From Salegentibacter salinarum (lineage in GTDB: Bacteria > Bacteroidota > Bacteroidia > Flavobacteriales > Flavobacteriaceae), in contig NZ_FUZC01000005.1 of the NCBI RefSeq assembly GCF_900168115.1, forward strand, positions 231,413 through 295,412: a stretch of 64,000 nt of DNA, written 5' to 3'. The position numbers and the translations under genes are program-made. This document shows, piece after piece, positions 18,804-27,212 of the stretch (position 1 is its first letter; every line of letters begins with the position of its first letter). The notes under the pieces were generated by a model that saw nothing but the letters and a program-made list of their open reading frames with translations, searched no databases and was not told the DNA's origin.

Positions 18804-19700
18804 TTAAACATCACAAATTTCAATAGCTTTCTTTAAGGAAGAAATTTCATCAGGATGGGTAGGAATAAATTCCTGGGCAACGAAACCGTCAAAACCGGTT
18901 TCTACAATTGCCTTCATAATCGCAGGATAAAAAAGTTCCTGGGAATCGTCTATTTCATTCCTTCCTGGAACTCCTGCGGTATGATAATGATTTATGTGCT
19001 TGTGGTGTTTTTTGATGGTAGCAATAACATCTCCTTCCATCACCTGCATATGATAAATATCGTAAAGCAATTTAAAGTTATCAGCCCCCATTTCTTCAGC
19101 CAGCGCCACACCCCATTCGGTATGGTCTGCCATATAATCGGGATGATTTACTTTACTGTTAAGCAATTCCATTACCAGGGTTACATTCTTCTCTTTTGCA
19201 TATTTAAGCAGCGGTTTTAAACCTTTTGAGCAATTGTTAATTCCGGTTTGCTCATCCATTCCGCGCCGATTTCCGGAGAAAACGATCACATTTTTAATTT
19301 TACGCTTAGAAGCTTTATCGATTAAACCTTTATATTTTTCCTGAAGATCTTTATGATTTTTTGGCTCATTAAATCCATTTTCAATATTGGCAAAATCATC
19401 TGTGGCCATAGAACAAACCAACCCATATTTCTCTACCGTAGCCCATTCGGAAGGTTTTAAAAGATCTATTGCCTGAATTCCCATATTTGCACAGGTTTTC
19501 GCAAACTCGTCTAAAGGAATATCCTGAAAACACCAACGGCAAACCGAGTGTTTAATATTGTTCCTTTTACTAGTAGGTAAATTATTATTGTCTATATAAT
19601 TCATAGCAGCAAAAGAAGATGCTACTCCACCAAGGCTCAAAACTCCTGAACCAATTGCTATACTCTTTAGCGCATCGCGTCTTGAAAATTTCTTATCCAT
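18804..19700 (-). CDS. Xylose-isomerase-like TIM-barrel protein (hydroxypyruvate isomerase type) with Tat-like leader
   Basis: 298 residues. The N-terminus FSRRDALKSIAIGSG is a twin-arginine-type leader followed by a hydrophobic stretch, so export of a folded, metal-bound protein is expected. The body is an AP-endonuclease-2/xylose-isomerase-like barrel: VMELLNSKVNHPDYM with a metal-binding Glu, LLYDIYHMQVMEGD, INHYHTAGVPGRNEID and FVAQEFIPT. It resembles hydroxypyruvate isomerase (Hyi), but exported Bacteroidota homologues are not characterised, so a sugar isomerase or epimerase role in the periplasm is the safe statement. It sits 9 bp upstream of the GH5-like glycosidase. Confidence 0.85.
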   Translation of the reverse strand: MDKKFSRRDALKSIAIGSGVLSLGGVASSFAAMNYIDNNNLPTSKRNNIKHSVCRWCFQDIPLDEFAKTCANMGIQAIDLLKPSEWATVEKYGLVCSMATDDFANIENGFNEPKNHKDLQEKYKGLIDKASKRKIKNVIVFSGNRRGMDEQTGINNCSKGLKPLLKYAKEKNVTLVMELLNSKVNHPDYMADHTEWGVALAEEMGADNFKLLYDIYHMQVMEGDVIATIKKHHKHINHYHTAGVPGRNEIDDSQELFYPAIMKAIVETGFDGFVAQEFIPTHPDEISSLKKAIEICDV

Positions 19701-19884
19701 TATTTATGTATTAAGTTGGTATAATAAATTGAAAAACAGAAAAGTCAAAATTCGGGTAAAACTCAAGGTGAATAAGACTTTATCAATAGAAAATTAAACT
19801 GAAGAAAAAGCGATTTACGCATTAAAAATGTATCCCAAATCATCCTTTTCTTAGCAAATTATCATAAACGTAATATTTACAATT

Positions 19885-19902
19885 ATTTGTCAGTAAACAA
19901 AT
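19885..19902. promoter_or_regulatory. Candidate operator upstream of the isomerase-GH5 pair
   Basis: Perfect inverted repeat ATTTGT (19885-19890) and ACAAAT (19897-19902) with a 6-nt spacer. It lies about 30 nt downstream of a candidate minus-strand promoter and directly after the Nudix-like regulator gene, which makes it a candidate site for that regulator. AT-rich context lowers the weight. Confidence 0.35.
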
Positions 19903-19933
19903 TTTTTGGAATAATTTTTTAATTTTTTCTTAA

Positions 19934-19966
19934 CAAATTTAAGCTATGGAAATTTCAGTTATGCAA
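19934..19966 (-). promoter_or_regulatory. Candidate promoter of the isomerase-GH5 pair
   Basis: On the minus strand, TTG (19966-19964) is followed after 22 nt by a perfect TAAATTTG (19941-19934), matching the Bacteroidota -33 TTG / -7 TAnnTTTG pattern. It starts inside the last codons of the regulator gene and would give a leader of about 230 nt. Confidence 0.4.
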
Positions 19967-20663
19967 TTTCAAAATTGAAGCCTGATTCCTGAAGTTTAAG
20001 GTATTTTTTACGGTCAAATTTGTACAAAAATGCACCACGGCGGGAGGTTGACATATCTTTTTCGTCTAATTTAACGAGCACATTTAAGGAAAGTACTTTT
20101 TTTCTGAAGTTTCGAGCATCGATTTCTTTATGATAAACTGCTTCATAAAGCCTCTGTAATTGCGGAATTGTAAATTTCTCAGGAAGTAATTCGAATCCGA
20201 TGGGTTTATACCTTGCCTTTCTTCGAATTCTAACCAGAGCATCTTTTACCATTTGGTTATGCTCCAGCACCAAATCGGGCACATCTTCAATATCATACCA
20301 ATGCGCACCGTGTCTTTCTACCAATTCTTTATCATATTCTCCAATCCTTATTAAAGCGTACTGGGCAATAGAAATAGTGCGATAACCCGGATCACGAAAG
20401 GTGGTGCCATAGGTTTTTAGCTCTTCCATAAACACGTTCTCAAGACCGGTTATTTCCTTTAAAACACGTTTTGCGGCTTCTTTTACATCTTCATCCAGCT
20501 TTACAAAACTTCCTATAAGAGACCAGGTTCCCATAAGCGGTTTTACCCTTCTTTTAAAAATTAGAAGCTTCAGGTTTCCTTCATCAAATCCAAAAATTAC
20601 GCAGTCTGTTGCCACGTACATTTTATCTTCCTGAATGTAGAAATCCTTTTGAAACGGTTTCAT
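19959..20663 (-). CDS. Nudix-like (NrtR/AraR-type) transcriptional regulator
   Basis: 234 residues. Residues about 15-150 are a Nudix fold, but the Nudix box is decayed: GSFVKLDEDVKEAAKRVL followed by KEITGL lacks the REU arginine-glutamate pair and the second glutamate of the usual REUxEExGU. The last 80 residues (FTIPQLQRLYEAVYHKEID and onward) match the winged-helix domain of NrtR-type regulators. In Bacteroidota such proteins (for example AraR of Bacteroides) bind sugars rather than hydrolyse nucleotides. It stands between an SSS sugar symporter and an isomerase-glycosidase pair, so a sugar-sensing role in this locus is likely. The ligand is not known. Confidence 0.85.
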   Translation of the reverse strand: MKPFQKDFYIQEDKMYVATDCVIFGFDEGNLKLLIFKRRVKPLMGTWSLIGSFVKLDEDVKEAAKRVLKEITGLENVFMEELKTYGTTFRDPGYRTISIAQYALIRIGEYDKELVERHGAHWYDIEDVPDLVLEHNQMVKDALVRIRRKARYKPIGFELLPEKFTIPQLQRLYEAVYHKEIDARNFRKKVLSLNVLVKLDEKDMSTSRRGAFLYKFDRKKYLKLQESGFNFEIA

Positions 20664-20722
20664 TAAAAATTGAAGTTTAAACTAAGATATAAAAATTCTT
20701 TAAGCTGTTATTTTGTACTTAT

Positions 20723-22312
20723 TTATTGAGCAAAATAAACATAAATAAATACCACGAGTACCACAATTCCCAGCCCAACCGGTTTTACCAGTTTCCAGGG
20801 TTGAATATCTACCTGCCTGGTATAATCCAAAATGAAAGGTTCAATTCTTGGTTTCCATTTTCCAATTATAAACATAATAAGTACGTTAAGAACAAATAAT
20901 ATCGCCATTACGTGAAGATAATGCGGTAGTGCATCTTCTCCTACCACAAAGTACTTTAGTCCCAAATAGATTAAATAGAAACCAACCCCACTAAAAATTG
21001 CGACTTTTGCTGCGATAGCGGGGATTCTTTTGGTCAAATAACCCACAATAACAATAGTTAAAATAGGAATACTGTAACTTCCGTTTACTTCCTGTAGATA
21101 TCCGAAAAGACCCTGAGGAGCATTAGCAATAAAAGGTGCAATAAGCATCGCTCCAATGGCCAGAAATATTCCGAAGCGTTTTCCTTGTTTTACCACTTTA
21201 GCTTCACTAGCATCCTTGTTAAAATATTGTTTGTAAATATCAATTCCGAAAAGTGTAACCGAACTGTTCAATGCTGAATTAAAAGAACTCAAAATTGCCC
21301 CAAAAAGTACAGCCGCAAAGAAACCTGTAAGAACCGGTGGAAGTACCGCATTTACCAAAGCAGGATACGCCTGGTCGGCATTATCTAAATCGCCCTGAAA
21401 CATATGCCAGGCAATAATACCCGGAAGAACCACAATGATTGGCCCCAGAATCTTAATAAAAGCAGCAAGCATTAAACCTTTCTGGCCTTCTCTAAGGTTT
21501 TTCGCTGCTAAAGCTCGCTGAATAATCGCCTGGTTGGTTCCCCAATAAAACAATTGAACCAACATCATCCCGGTAAATATGGTGGAAAAAGGCACCGAAG
21601 CATCGGGCCCTCCAATTGAATTAAACTTCTCTGGATTGGAATCTACTAAAACTTCCAGACCATTAATAATTCCGCCATCTCCAATAGCCATAAGTCCAAA
21701 AATGGGAATTAAGAGACCTCCAATAAGCAGACCAACAGCATTAATAGTATCTGAAACAGCAACAGCTTTTAATCCCCCAAAAATTGCATAAATAGATCCA
21801 ATAATACCAATCCCCCAAACCGTAAGCCAAAGTGCAGTATTTGAACTTACTCCTAACATTTCGGGAATTCCGAACATCGTGCTAATAGCCAATGCCCCTG
21901 AATACAAAACAATAGGCAGGAAAATAATCATATATCCTGATAGGAATAGACCCGAAACCAGGGTTTTGGTTCCTTTATCAAAGCGTTTTTCTAAAAATTG
22001 CGGTACTGTGGTTAGTCCTCCTTTTAAATAACGCGGTAATAAGAATAATGCTGTGATTACTATGGCGATGGCTGCCAGGGTTTCCCAGGCCATTACCAAA
22101 ATCCCTTCACTAAACGCCTGGCCGTTTAAACCTACAATCTGTTCAGTAGATAAATTTGTGAGTAAAACTGAACCAGCAATAACTCCAGCGGTAAGACTTC
22201 TTCCTCCAAGGAAATATCCGTCACTCGTACTTTCATTGGTTTTTCTTGTGGCTAAATAGGCAATTATAGCCACTAATAAGGTAAAACCGATGAATGATAA
22301 AATTCCAACCAT
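20723..22312 (-). CDS. SSS-family sodium/solute (sugar) symporter
   Basis: 529 residues with about 14 hydrophobic segments. The N-terminal DGYFLGGRSLTAGVIAGS and LTNLSTEQIVGLNG are SGLT-type sodium/sugar symporter signatures, and LFYWGTNQAIIQRALAAKNL is another family motif. It would bring a monosaccharide across the inner membrane with Na+. It lies 70 bp after aldose epimerase and 59 bp before the Nudix-like regulator, so sugar uptake, mutarotation and control are grouped. The particular sugar cannot be read from the sequence. Confidence 0.9.
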   Translation of the reverse strand: MVGILSFIGFTLLVAIIAYLATRKTNESTSDGYFLGGRSLTAGVIAGSVLLTNLSTEQIVGLNGQAFSEGILVMAWETLAAIAIVITALFLLPRYLKGGLTTVPQFLEKRFDKGTKTLVSGLFLSGYMIIFLPIVLYSGALAISTMFGIPEMLGVSSNTALWLTVWGIGIIGSIYAIFGGLKAVAVSDTINAVGLLIGGLLIPIFGLMAIGDGGIINGLEVLVDSNPEKFNSIGGPDASVPFSTIFTGMMLVQLFYWGTNQAIIQRALAAKNLREGQKGLMLAAFIKILGPIIVVLPGIIAWHMFQGDLDNADQAYPALVNAVLPPVLTGFFAAVLFGAILSSFNSALNSSVTLFGIDIYKQYFNKDASEAKVVKQGKRFGIFLAIGAMLIAPFIANAPQGLFGYLQEVNGSYSIPILTIVIVGYLTKRIPAIAAKVAIFSGVGFYLIYLGLKYFVVGEDALPHYLHVMAILFVLNVLIMFIIGKWKPRIEPFILDYTRQVDIQPWKLVKPVGLGIVVLVVFIYVYFAQ

Positions 22313-22382
22313 AGCTTATTTAAAAATTTTGTTAAATATAAAATTTTATACGAGAGTTAATCCTACTTCAGCCTTAAACTTA

Positions 22383-23417
22383 TTATTGACCGCTAACAGA
22401 AAATTTATAGGAAATCCAGTTATAGTATTGTTCTCCAGGTTTTAAAACCGCCTCAGGAAAGTTTCTAAAATTAGGTGCGTCAGGAAAATTTTGTGCTTCT
22501 AAACATAACGAAGGATATTCTTTAGCAATTTCCGTATGGTAGGTCAAATCTTCAGGAAGATTTTCAGGAGCATAAGCCACCAGGCCTTTTTGATTGGTTT
22601 TCACCTCCATCTTTATTCCTGTTAACGGAGCAAAAAGCCTTGCGGCAACTTCATCTTTATCAGATTTTAAAACGTAGGTATCGTCAAGACTCCGGTTGCC
22701 TATTAACTTACCTTCAATAAAGTTTTTTGGGTGTTTTTTCAGCTTTGTTAAATTTCCGGTAGGCAATAGATTTTTATCTACTTCAAGGATCTTTTCAGCT
22801 GCAATCTTTAAAAAATGATCACTTATACTTCCGCTGCCATTGAGATTAAAATAAGTATGATTGGTAAGATTAATCACCGTTTTTTTATCGGTTTTAGCCG
22901 AATATTCTATAAGCAGTTCATCATTTTCGGTAAGCGTATATTTAACCTCCACCTGTAAATTCCCGGGGTAATATTCTTCGCCGTCCTTACTAAAATAACT
23001 GAGTTTCACTGAAGGATTGGGAGCAGCTTCCTGCTCTTCAACTTTCCATATTTTATACTGAAATCCACTCTCGCCACCGTGAAGATGCACGTTGTTTGTC
23101 TCGCTTAATTTATAGGTAGTATTATCCAGTTGAAATTCACCATTGGCTATTCTACCTGCATAACGGCCCACTGAAGCACCAAAACATTTGTTATGCTCTT
23201 TGTAAACTGAAGTTATAAATTCTTCGGCTCGTGGGCTAACAACTACATTTATTTTATTCCCCGCCTTGTCTTTAATTTTAAAGCTTAAAACAGCTGCTCC
23301 ATAGTTAAGAACCTGGAGTTCACTCCCGTGATTATTGATAAGATTAACTGTTTTTAGATCTTCTTTTTGAGTTTTCAAAATCAATTTTTTAGTTGGTTTT
23401 ACCGGAAATCCAGTCAT
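22383..23417 (-). CDS. galM: Aldose 1-epimerase
   Basis: 344 residues. Family motifs are present: CFGASVGRYAGRIANGEF, NNVHLHGGESGFQ with the conserved His, NLTNHTYFNLNG with the catalytic His, DDTYVL and the C-terminal LCLEAQNFPDAPN with the catalytic Glu. It interconverts alpha and beta anomers of aldoses. There is no signal peptide, so it is cytoplasmic. The ATG at 23417 overlaps the end of the DUF885 gene by 29 bp, pointing to translational coupling; a later start cannot be excluded because the first ten residues are not conserved. Confidence 0.92.
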   Translation of the reverse strand: MTGFPVKPTKKLILKTQKEDLKTVNLINNHGSELQVLNYGAAVLSFKIKDKAGNKINVVVSPRAEEFITSVYKEHNKCFGASVGRYAGRIANGEFQLDNTTYKLSETNNVHLHGGESGFQYKIWKVEEQEAAPNPSVKLSYFSKDGEEYYPGNLQVEVKYTLTENDELLIEYSAKTDKKTVINLTNHTYFNLNGSGSISDHFLKIAAEKILEVDKNLLPTGNLTKLKKHPKNFIEGKLIGNRSLDDTYVLKSDKDEVAARLFAPLTGIKMEVKTNQKGLVAYAPENLPEDLTYHTEIAKEYPSLCLEAQNFPDAPNFRNFPEAVLKPGEQYYNWISYKFSVSGQ

Positions 23418-25212
23418 CTACTTTTTCTTCAAGAATATTTAAAGGTAGAGCTCCGTCTAATAGAATCACATCATGGAATTCCCTTATGTCAAAATCTTCA
23501 CCCAGTTTCTCTTCTGCGTTTTCTCTTAATTCCAGTATTTTGTTCATTCCAATTTTATAAGCTGTAGCCTGGCCGGGCATAACAATATGCCGTTCCACCA
23601 TTTTCACACAATCACTTTCTGCATTTGGTGTATTCTCTTTATAATATTCAATTCCTTCCTGTCGGGTCCATTTTTTAGCGTGAATTCCTGTGTCTACAAC
23701 AAGTCTGCAAGAACGCCAGAGCTCCATTGCCAGGCGTCCAAAATCGGAATAAGGATCTTTATAAAACCCAATTTCTTTTGGCAGCAATTCGCTATACAGC
23801 CCCCAGCCTTCTACATAAGCGGTATAAAAACTAAATTTCCTAAACTGCGGAATCTCCTCTAATTCTTGTGCAATGGCAATTTGCATATGATGCCCGGGAA
23901 TTCCCTCGTGATATGCCAAAGCTTCCAATTGATAGGTAGGCATAGCGGCCATATCGTATAAATTAGCATAATAAGTTCCCGGCCTTGAACCATCTTTTGC
24001 AGGTTGCTGGTAAAATGCTTTTCCGGCGCTTTTCTCCCTGAATGGTTCTACTGCTTTTACTACTAATTCTGCTTCGGGTTTAGTGAGAAAAAGTTCGTCT
24101 AAGTTCGCCTTCATTGAATTTATAACATCGGTAGCTTCAGCAAGATATTTTTGTTTACCAATAGAATCGTTGGCGTAATAAAATTGCTCATCGGTACGCA
24201 TGAACTCAAAGAAATCCTGCAGTGTACCTTCAAAATCTACATCTTCCTTAATTTTTTCCATTTCGCCATGAATACGTGCCACCTCATCCAAACCAATTCG
24301 GTGAATTTCCTCAGCCGAAAGATTAGTTGTTGTAGTTCTTTTTAGGGCGCTGGCATAAAACTCATCTCCTTTTGGAAATTTCCAGGCCCCGGCATCATTA
24401 TTTGCGCGTTTCTGCTGGGTTTCAAGAAAGGAAATTAAATTTTCATACGCGGGTTTCACTTCCTTAACCAATGCATTTTCAGCTTTAGAAATCAGTTCTT
24501 TTTCCTGCTCTTCTGAAATTTCCAGGTTAGAAATCTTCGATTTAAAATCGCTTAATAACGCACTGTTTTCTACAGATTTCCCGAAAGGTTTGCCTTTAAT
24601 AACGTTTCGACTTGATTCCAAAACCCTGTCAAACACAAAAACCGGTGGCACAATCCCGTTTTGTTCCCTGATTTTAATATTTCCAATCACCTCTTCCATC
24701 ACCTTTGGAATACCTTTTAACCTGGCAATATAGGCTTCGGCATCGCTTACAGAATCTATACGGTGCATATTGATTAAAAAAGCAGGCAGCTCGGCATGGT
24801 GACCAAACATTTGGTTTACCGGATAGTTATAAAACCGGAAATCATAATCGGCTAATTCATTTTCCAATTTCTGCTTGTATAAATCGTAACTCAAACGTGT
24901 TTGCTCGTTTAAAGCAGAAACATCTACTTTTTTTATATACTCCAGGCGTTTTTTAGCTTTTTTACGATCTTCAGCATATTTTAAATGTGAAAAATCGTCC
25001 CACTTACCGTAATTGGTTTTTTGTCCCAATTGGGTTTGCATCATAGGCGATTCTTCAACATCTTTTTGAAATTCTTCTTCAAAATAATCGTTCAATTCTG
25101 CTGAATGCTCTGCGATTTCTGCTTCGGAATAGTTCTCTTCCTTTTGATCACATGAAACACCCAGAACCAGTAAACTGATAAAAAGGAGTTTATGAATAAT
25201 TCTAATGCTCAT
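23389..25212 (-). CDS. DUF885-family peptidase-like lipoprotein
   Basis: 607 residues. The signal peptide ends at lipobox VLGVSC and is followed by DQKEEN, a possible surface-export signal. The DUF885 signature is present: EALAYHEGIPGHHMQIAIAQ, which looks like a zinc motif of the HExxxH type, with a downstream acidic residue in TAYVEGWGLYSELL. Family members are thought to be metallopeptidases, but substrates are poorly known. It lies 3 bp after the S15-type hydrolase gene and overlaps galM by 29 bp, so one transcript is likely. Confidence 0.85.
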   Translation of the reverse strand: MSIRIIHKLLFISLLVLGVSCDQKEENYSEAEIAEHSAELNDYFEEEFQKDVEESPMMQTQLGQKTNYGKWDDFSHLKYAEDRKKAKKRLEYIKKVDVSALNEQTRLSYDLYKQKLENELADYDFRFYNYPVNQMFGHHAELPAFLINMHRIDSVSDAEAYIARLKGIPKVMEEVIGNIKIREQNGIVPPVFVFDRVLESSRNVIKGKPFGKSVENSALLSDFKSKISNLEISEEQEKELISKAENALVKEVKPAYENLISFLETQQKRANNDAGAWKFPKGDEFYASALKRTTTTNLSAEEIHRIGLDEVARIHGEMEKIKEDVDFEGTLQDFFEFMRTDEQFYYANDSIGKQKYLAEATDVINSMKANLDELFLTKPEAELVVKAVEPFREKSAGKAFYQQPAKDGSRPGTYYANLYDMAAMPTYQLEALAYHEGIPGHHMQIAIAQELEEIPQFRKFSFYTAYVEGWGLYSELLPKEIGFYKDPYSDFGRLAMELWRSCRLVVDTGIHAKKWTRQEGIEYYKENTPNAESDCVKMVERHIVMPGQATAYKIGMNKILELRENAEEKLGEDFDIREFHDVILLDGALPLNILEEKVDDWISGKTN

Positions 25213-25215
25213 TGG

Positions 25216-27063
25216 CTATTCTTTTATTACTGAAAATTCTATTACAGAATCTCCAAAAACGGTATGGGTTTGCTTCTGAAAATCCTCTTCTTCCGCTTCA
25301 AAAATATTTGGAACATAAGTTTGCGGATTTCTATCTATAAGCGGAAACCAGGTACTTTGCACCTGAATTTGCAATTTATGTCCTTTTTTAAAGGTATGGT
25401 TAATATCCTGAAGCGTGATATTCACCGGTGTTTTCTTGTTCGCTTCAAAAGGCTCCGGGTTTTCAAAACTGTTTCTAAAACGCCCTCTCATAACTTCACT
25501 ACGCACCATCATATGGTAATTCCCCATATCTAGATGTTTCATAGTTTCTTCATAATTTTCGGCATCCGGAGGGTAAACATCAATTACTTTTACCACCCAA
25601 TCTGCTGCAGTTCCAGTTGTTGCTACATTTAAACGAGCCAAAATCTTTCCGGTTAGTTTCATGTCTTCTTCCAGCACTTCGGTTTCAAAAACCAAAACAT
25701 CCGGTCTTCTGGCAGCGAAACGCTGGTCGCCAGTCATATACTCTCTTGGGGTGAAAACCGCTTTAATTTCATCATTATAAGAAACCGGTTTGTCGGGGTC
25801 GCTTACGAATGTTTCTTCATTATCGGTAGCTTCACCGGTTAACTCCTGATCATCTCCCAGGTAAAAAACCTTTTCTTCGGTATTTTTTGGAGGCCAGGCT
25901 TCATAAGAATTCCATTTTCTGGCACCGGTATCGTAAACATAAGCTTCAGCAAGATCCACATCGCCATCGCCGTCTCCTTTTAGAAAATGATTAAAGAATT
26001 TTGTTTCAATATTCCTTTGATAATCTTCAGATAGGTTATCACCAAAATAAACATTCCCTACCGCCTGTCTTTCGGTTTGCCTGGCCCAATCACCGTGGCT
26101 CCACGGGCCAAAAACCATTATATTATAATTATCGCTGGTTTCTTCAATTTTCTTGTAAGTATTAAAAGGCCCGTAAAGATCTTCAGCATCAAATAGTCCG
26201 CCTACGACCATTACCGCAGGCTCAATATCTTCCAAATGCTGAATAATCCCGCGACTTTGCCAAAATTCATCGTAATTTGGATGTTCTTTTAATTGTTGCC
26301 AGAATACATTGTCTTCACCATAATATTCATCCAGATTACTTAGCGGACCAACATCTAAAAAGAATTGATACTGATCTTGAGTACCAAGATCCGGCAAATC
26401 GTACCAGGCCTCGGTAGTCGGGCCGGTTTTGTCATATCCAAAAAGTGCGGTTACTCTCCAGTAACTCAGTAAATAAGCGCCATTGTGATGAAAATCGTCA
26501 AAAAAGAAATCCCCGATTCCGGCTTGTGGCGAAGAAGTTTTTAACGCAGGGTGCGCATCTACCAAAGAAGCAACAGCGTAGTGACCGGGATATGAAATTC
26601 CCCAGGTCCCTACCCTTCCGTTATTATTATCCACATTCTCAATAAGCCATTCAATGGTATCATAAGTATCACTGGATTCATCAAATTCATCTCCAGATTT
26701 ATTCGGAATAATAGCTCGCATATTATCATATTTCCCTTCACTCATCCAACGTCCGCGTACATCCTGATACACAACTATATTCCCTTCTTTCATCAAATAT
26801 TCGTTAGGACTAATTAGGGAACGGAATTGATCTTCACCATAAGGCCTGGAGCTATATGGCGTGCGTTGCATTAAAATAGGATATTCTTTAGAAGTATCTT
26901 TTGGGGAGTAAATTGTAGTGTGAAGTAAAGTTCCATCACGCATTGGGATATCTACTTCCGTTTTATTGTAATGTTCTTTTACATCATATTCTTCCTGTGA
27001 AATGAGGTGAACAGGTAAAAAACTCAAAAACAGAAGGATAAAACTTAACCGCAGTAATTTCAT
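25216..27063 (-). CDS. Secreted CocE/NonD-family hydrolase (S15, X-Pro dipeptidyl-peptidase type)
   Basis: 615 residues with a signal peptide ending near HLISQEE. An alpha/beta-hydrolase domain (about 35-370) has the nucleophile serine in GTWGISYPGHYAV, the acid in GGLFDAEDLYG and the histidine in GPWSHGDWARQ. The C-terminal part (about 390-610) is the jelly-roll domain of the S15 family. Relatives are acylases, esterases or X-Pro dipeptidyl-peptidases; the substrate cannot be decided here. It is first in the run of minus-strand genes that continues through DUF885, galM, the symporter and the regulator. A palindromic motif lies about 60 nt upstream of its start. Confidence 0.87.
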   Translation of the reverse strand: MKLLRLSFILLFLSFLPVHLISQEEYDVKEHYNKTEVDIPMRDGTLLHTTIYSPKDTSKEYPILMQRTPYSSRPYGEDQFRSLISPNEYLMKEGNIVVYQDVRGRWMSEGKYDNMRAIIPNKSGDEFDESSDTYDTIEWLIENVDNNNGRVGTWGISYPGHYAVASLVDAHPALKTSSPQAGIGDFFFDDFHHNGAYLLSYWRVTALFGYDKTGPTTEAWYDLPDLGTQDQYQFFLDVGPLSNLDEYYGEDNVFWQQLKEHPNYDEFWQSRGIIQHLEDIEPAVMVVGGLFDAEDLYGPFNTYKKIEETSDNYNIMVFGPWSHGDWARQTERQAVGNVYFGDNLSEDYQRNIETKFFNHFLKGDGDGDVDLAEAYVYDTGARKWNSYEAWPPKNTEEKVFYLGDDQELTGEATDNEETFVSDPDKPVSYNDEIKAVFTPREYMTGDQRFAARRPDVLVFETEVLEEDMKLTGKILARLNVATTGTAADWVVKVIDVYPPDAENYEETMKHLDMGNYHMMVRSEVMRGRFRNSFENPEPFEANKKTPVNITLQDINHTFKKGHKLQIQVQSTWFPLIDRNPQTYVPNIFEAEEEDFQKQTHTVFGDSVIEFSVIKE

Positions 27064-27120
27064 AGTTTAGGAAAATTTAAGGGCCTAAGATAGAAATTAC
27101 CCCGATAAACCTAAAGGAAT

Positions 27121-27140
27121 TTTACTCGATAATCGAGAAT
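27121..27140 (-). promoter_or_regulatory. Copy 2 of a TCGATTATCnAGTAA-like motif
   Basis: CTCGAT (27125-27130), one base, then ATCGAG (27132-27137) is a perfect inverted repeat. On the minus strand it reads CTCGATTATCGAGTAAAATT. It is about 60-75 nt upstream of the S15-type hydrolase start and matches copies near 4454 and 56892. Confidence 0.3.
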
Positions 27141-27212
27141 TAAATACTCCAGGGCTTAACTAATAATTCAAGTATAATTTTTTCTAAAAACTTCTCGTAA
27201 TTCTGAAGTAGA

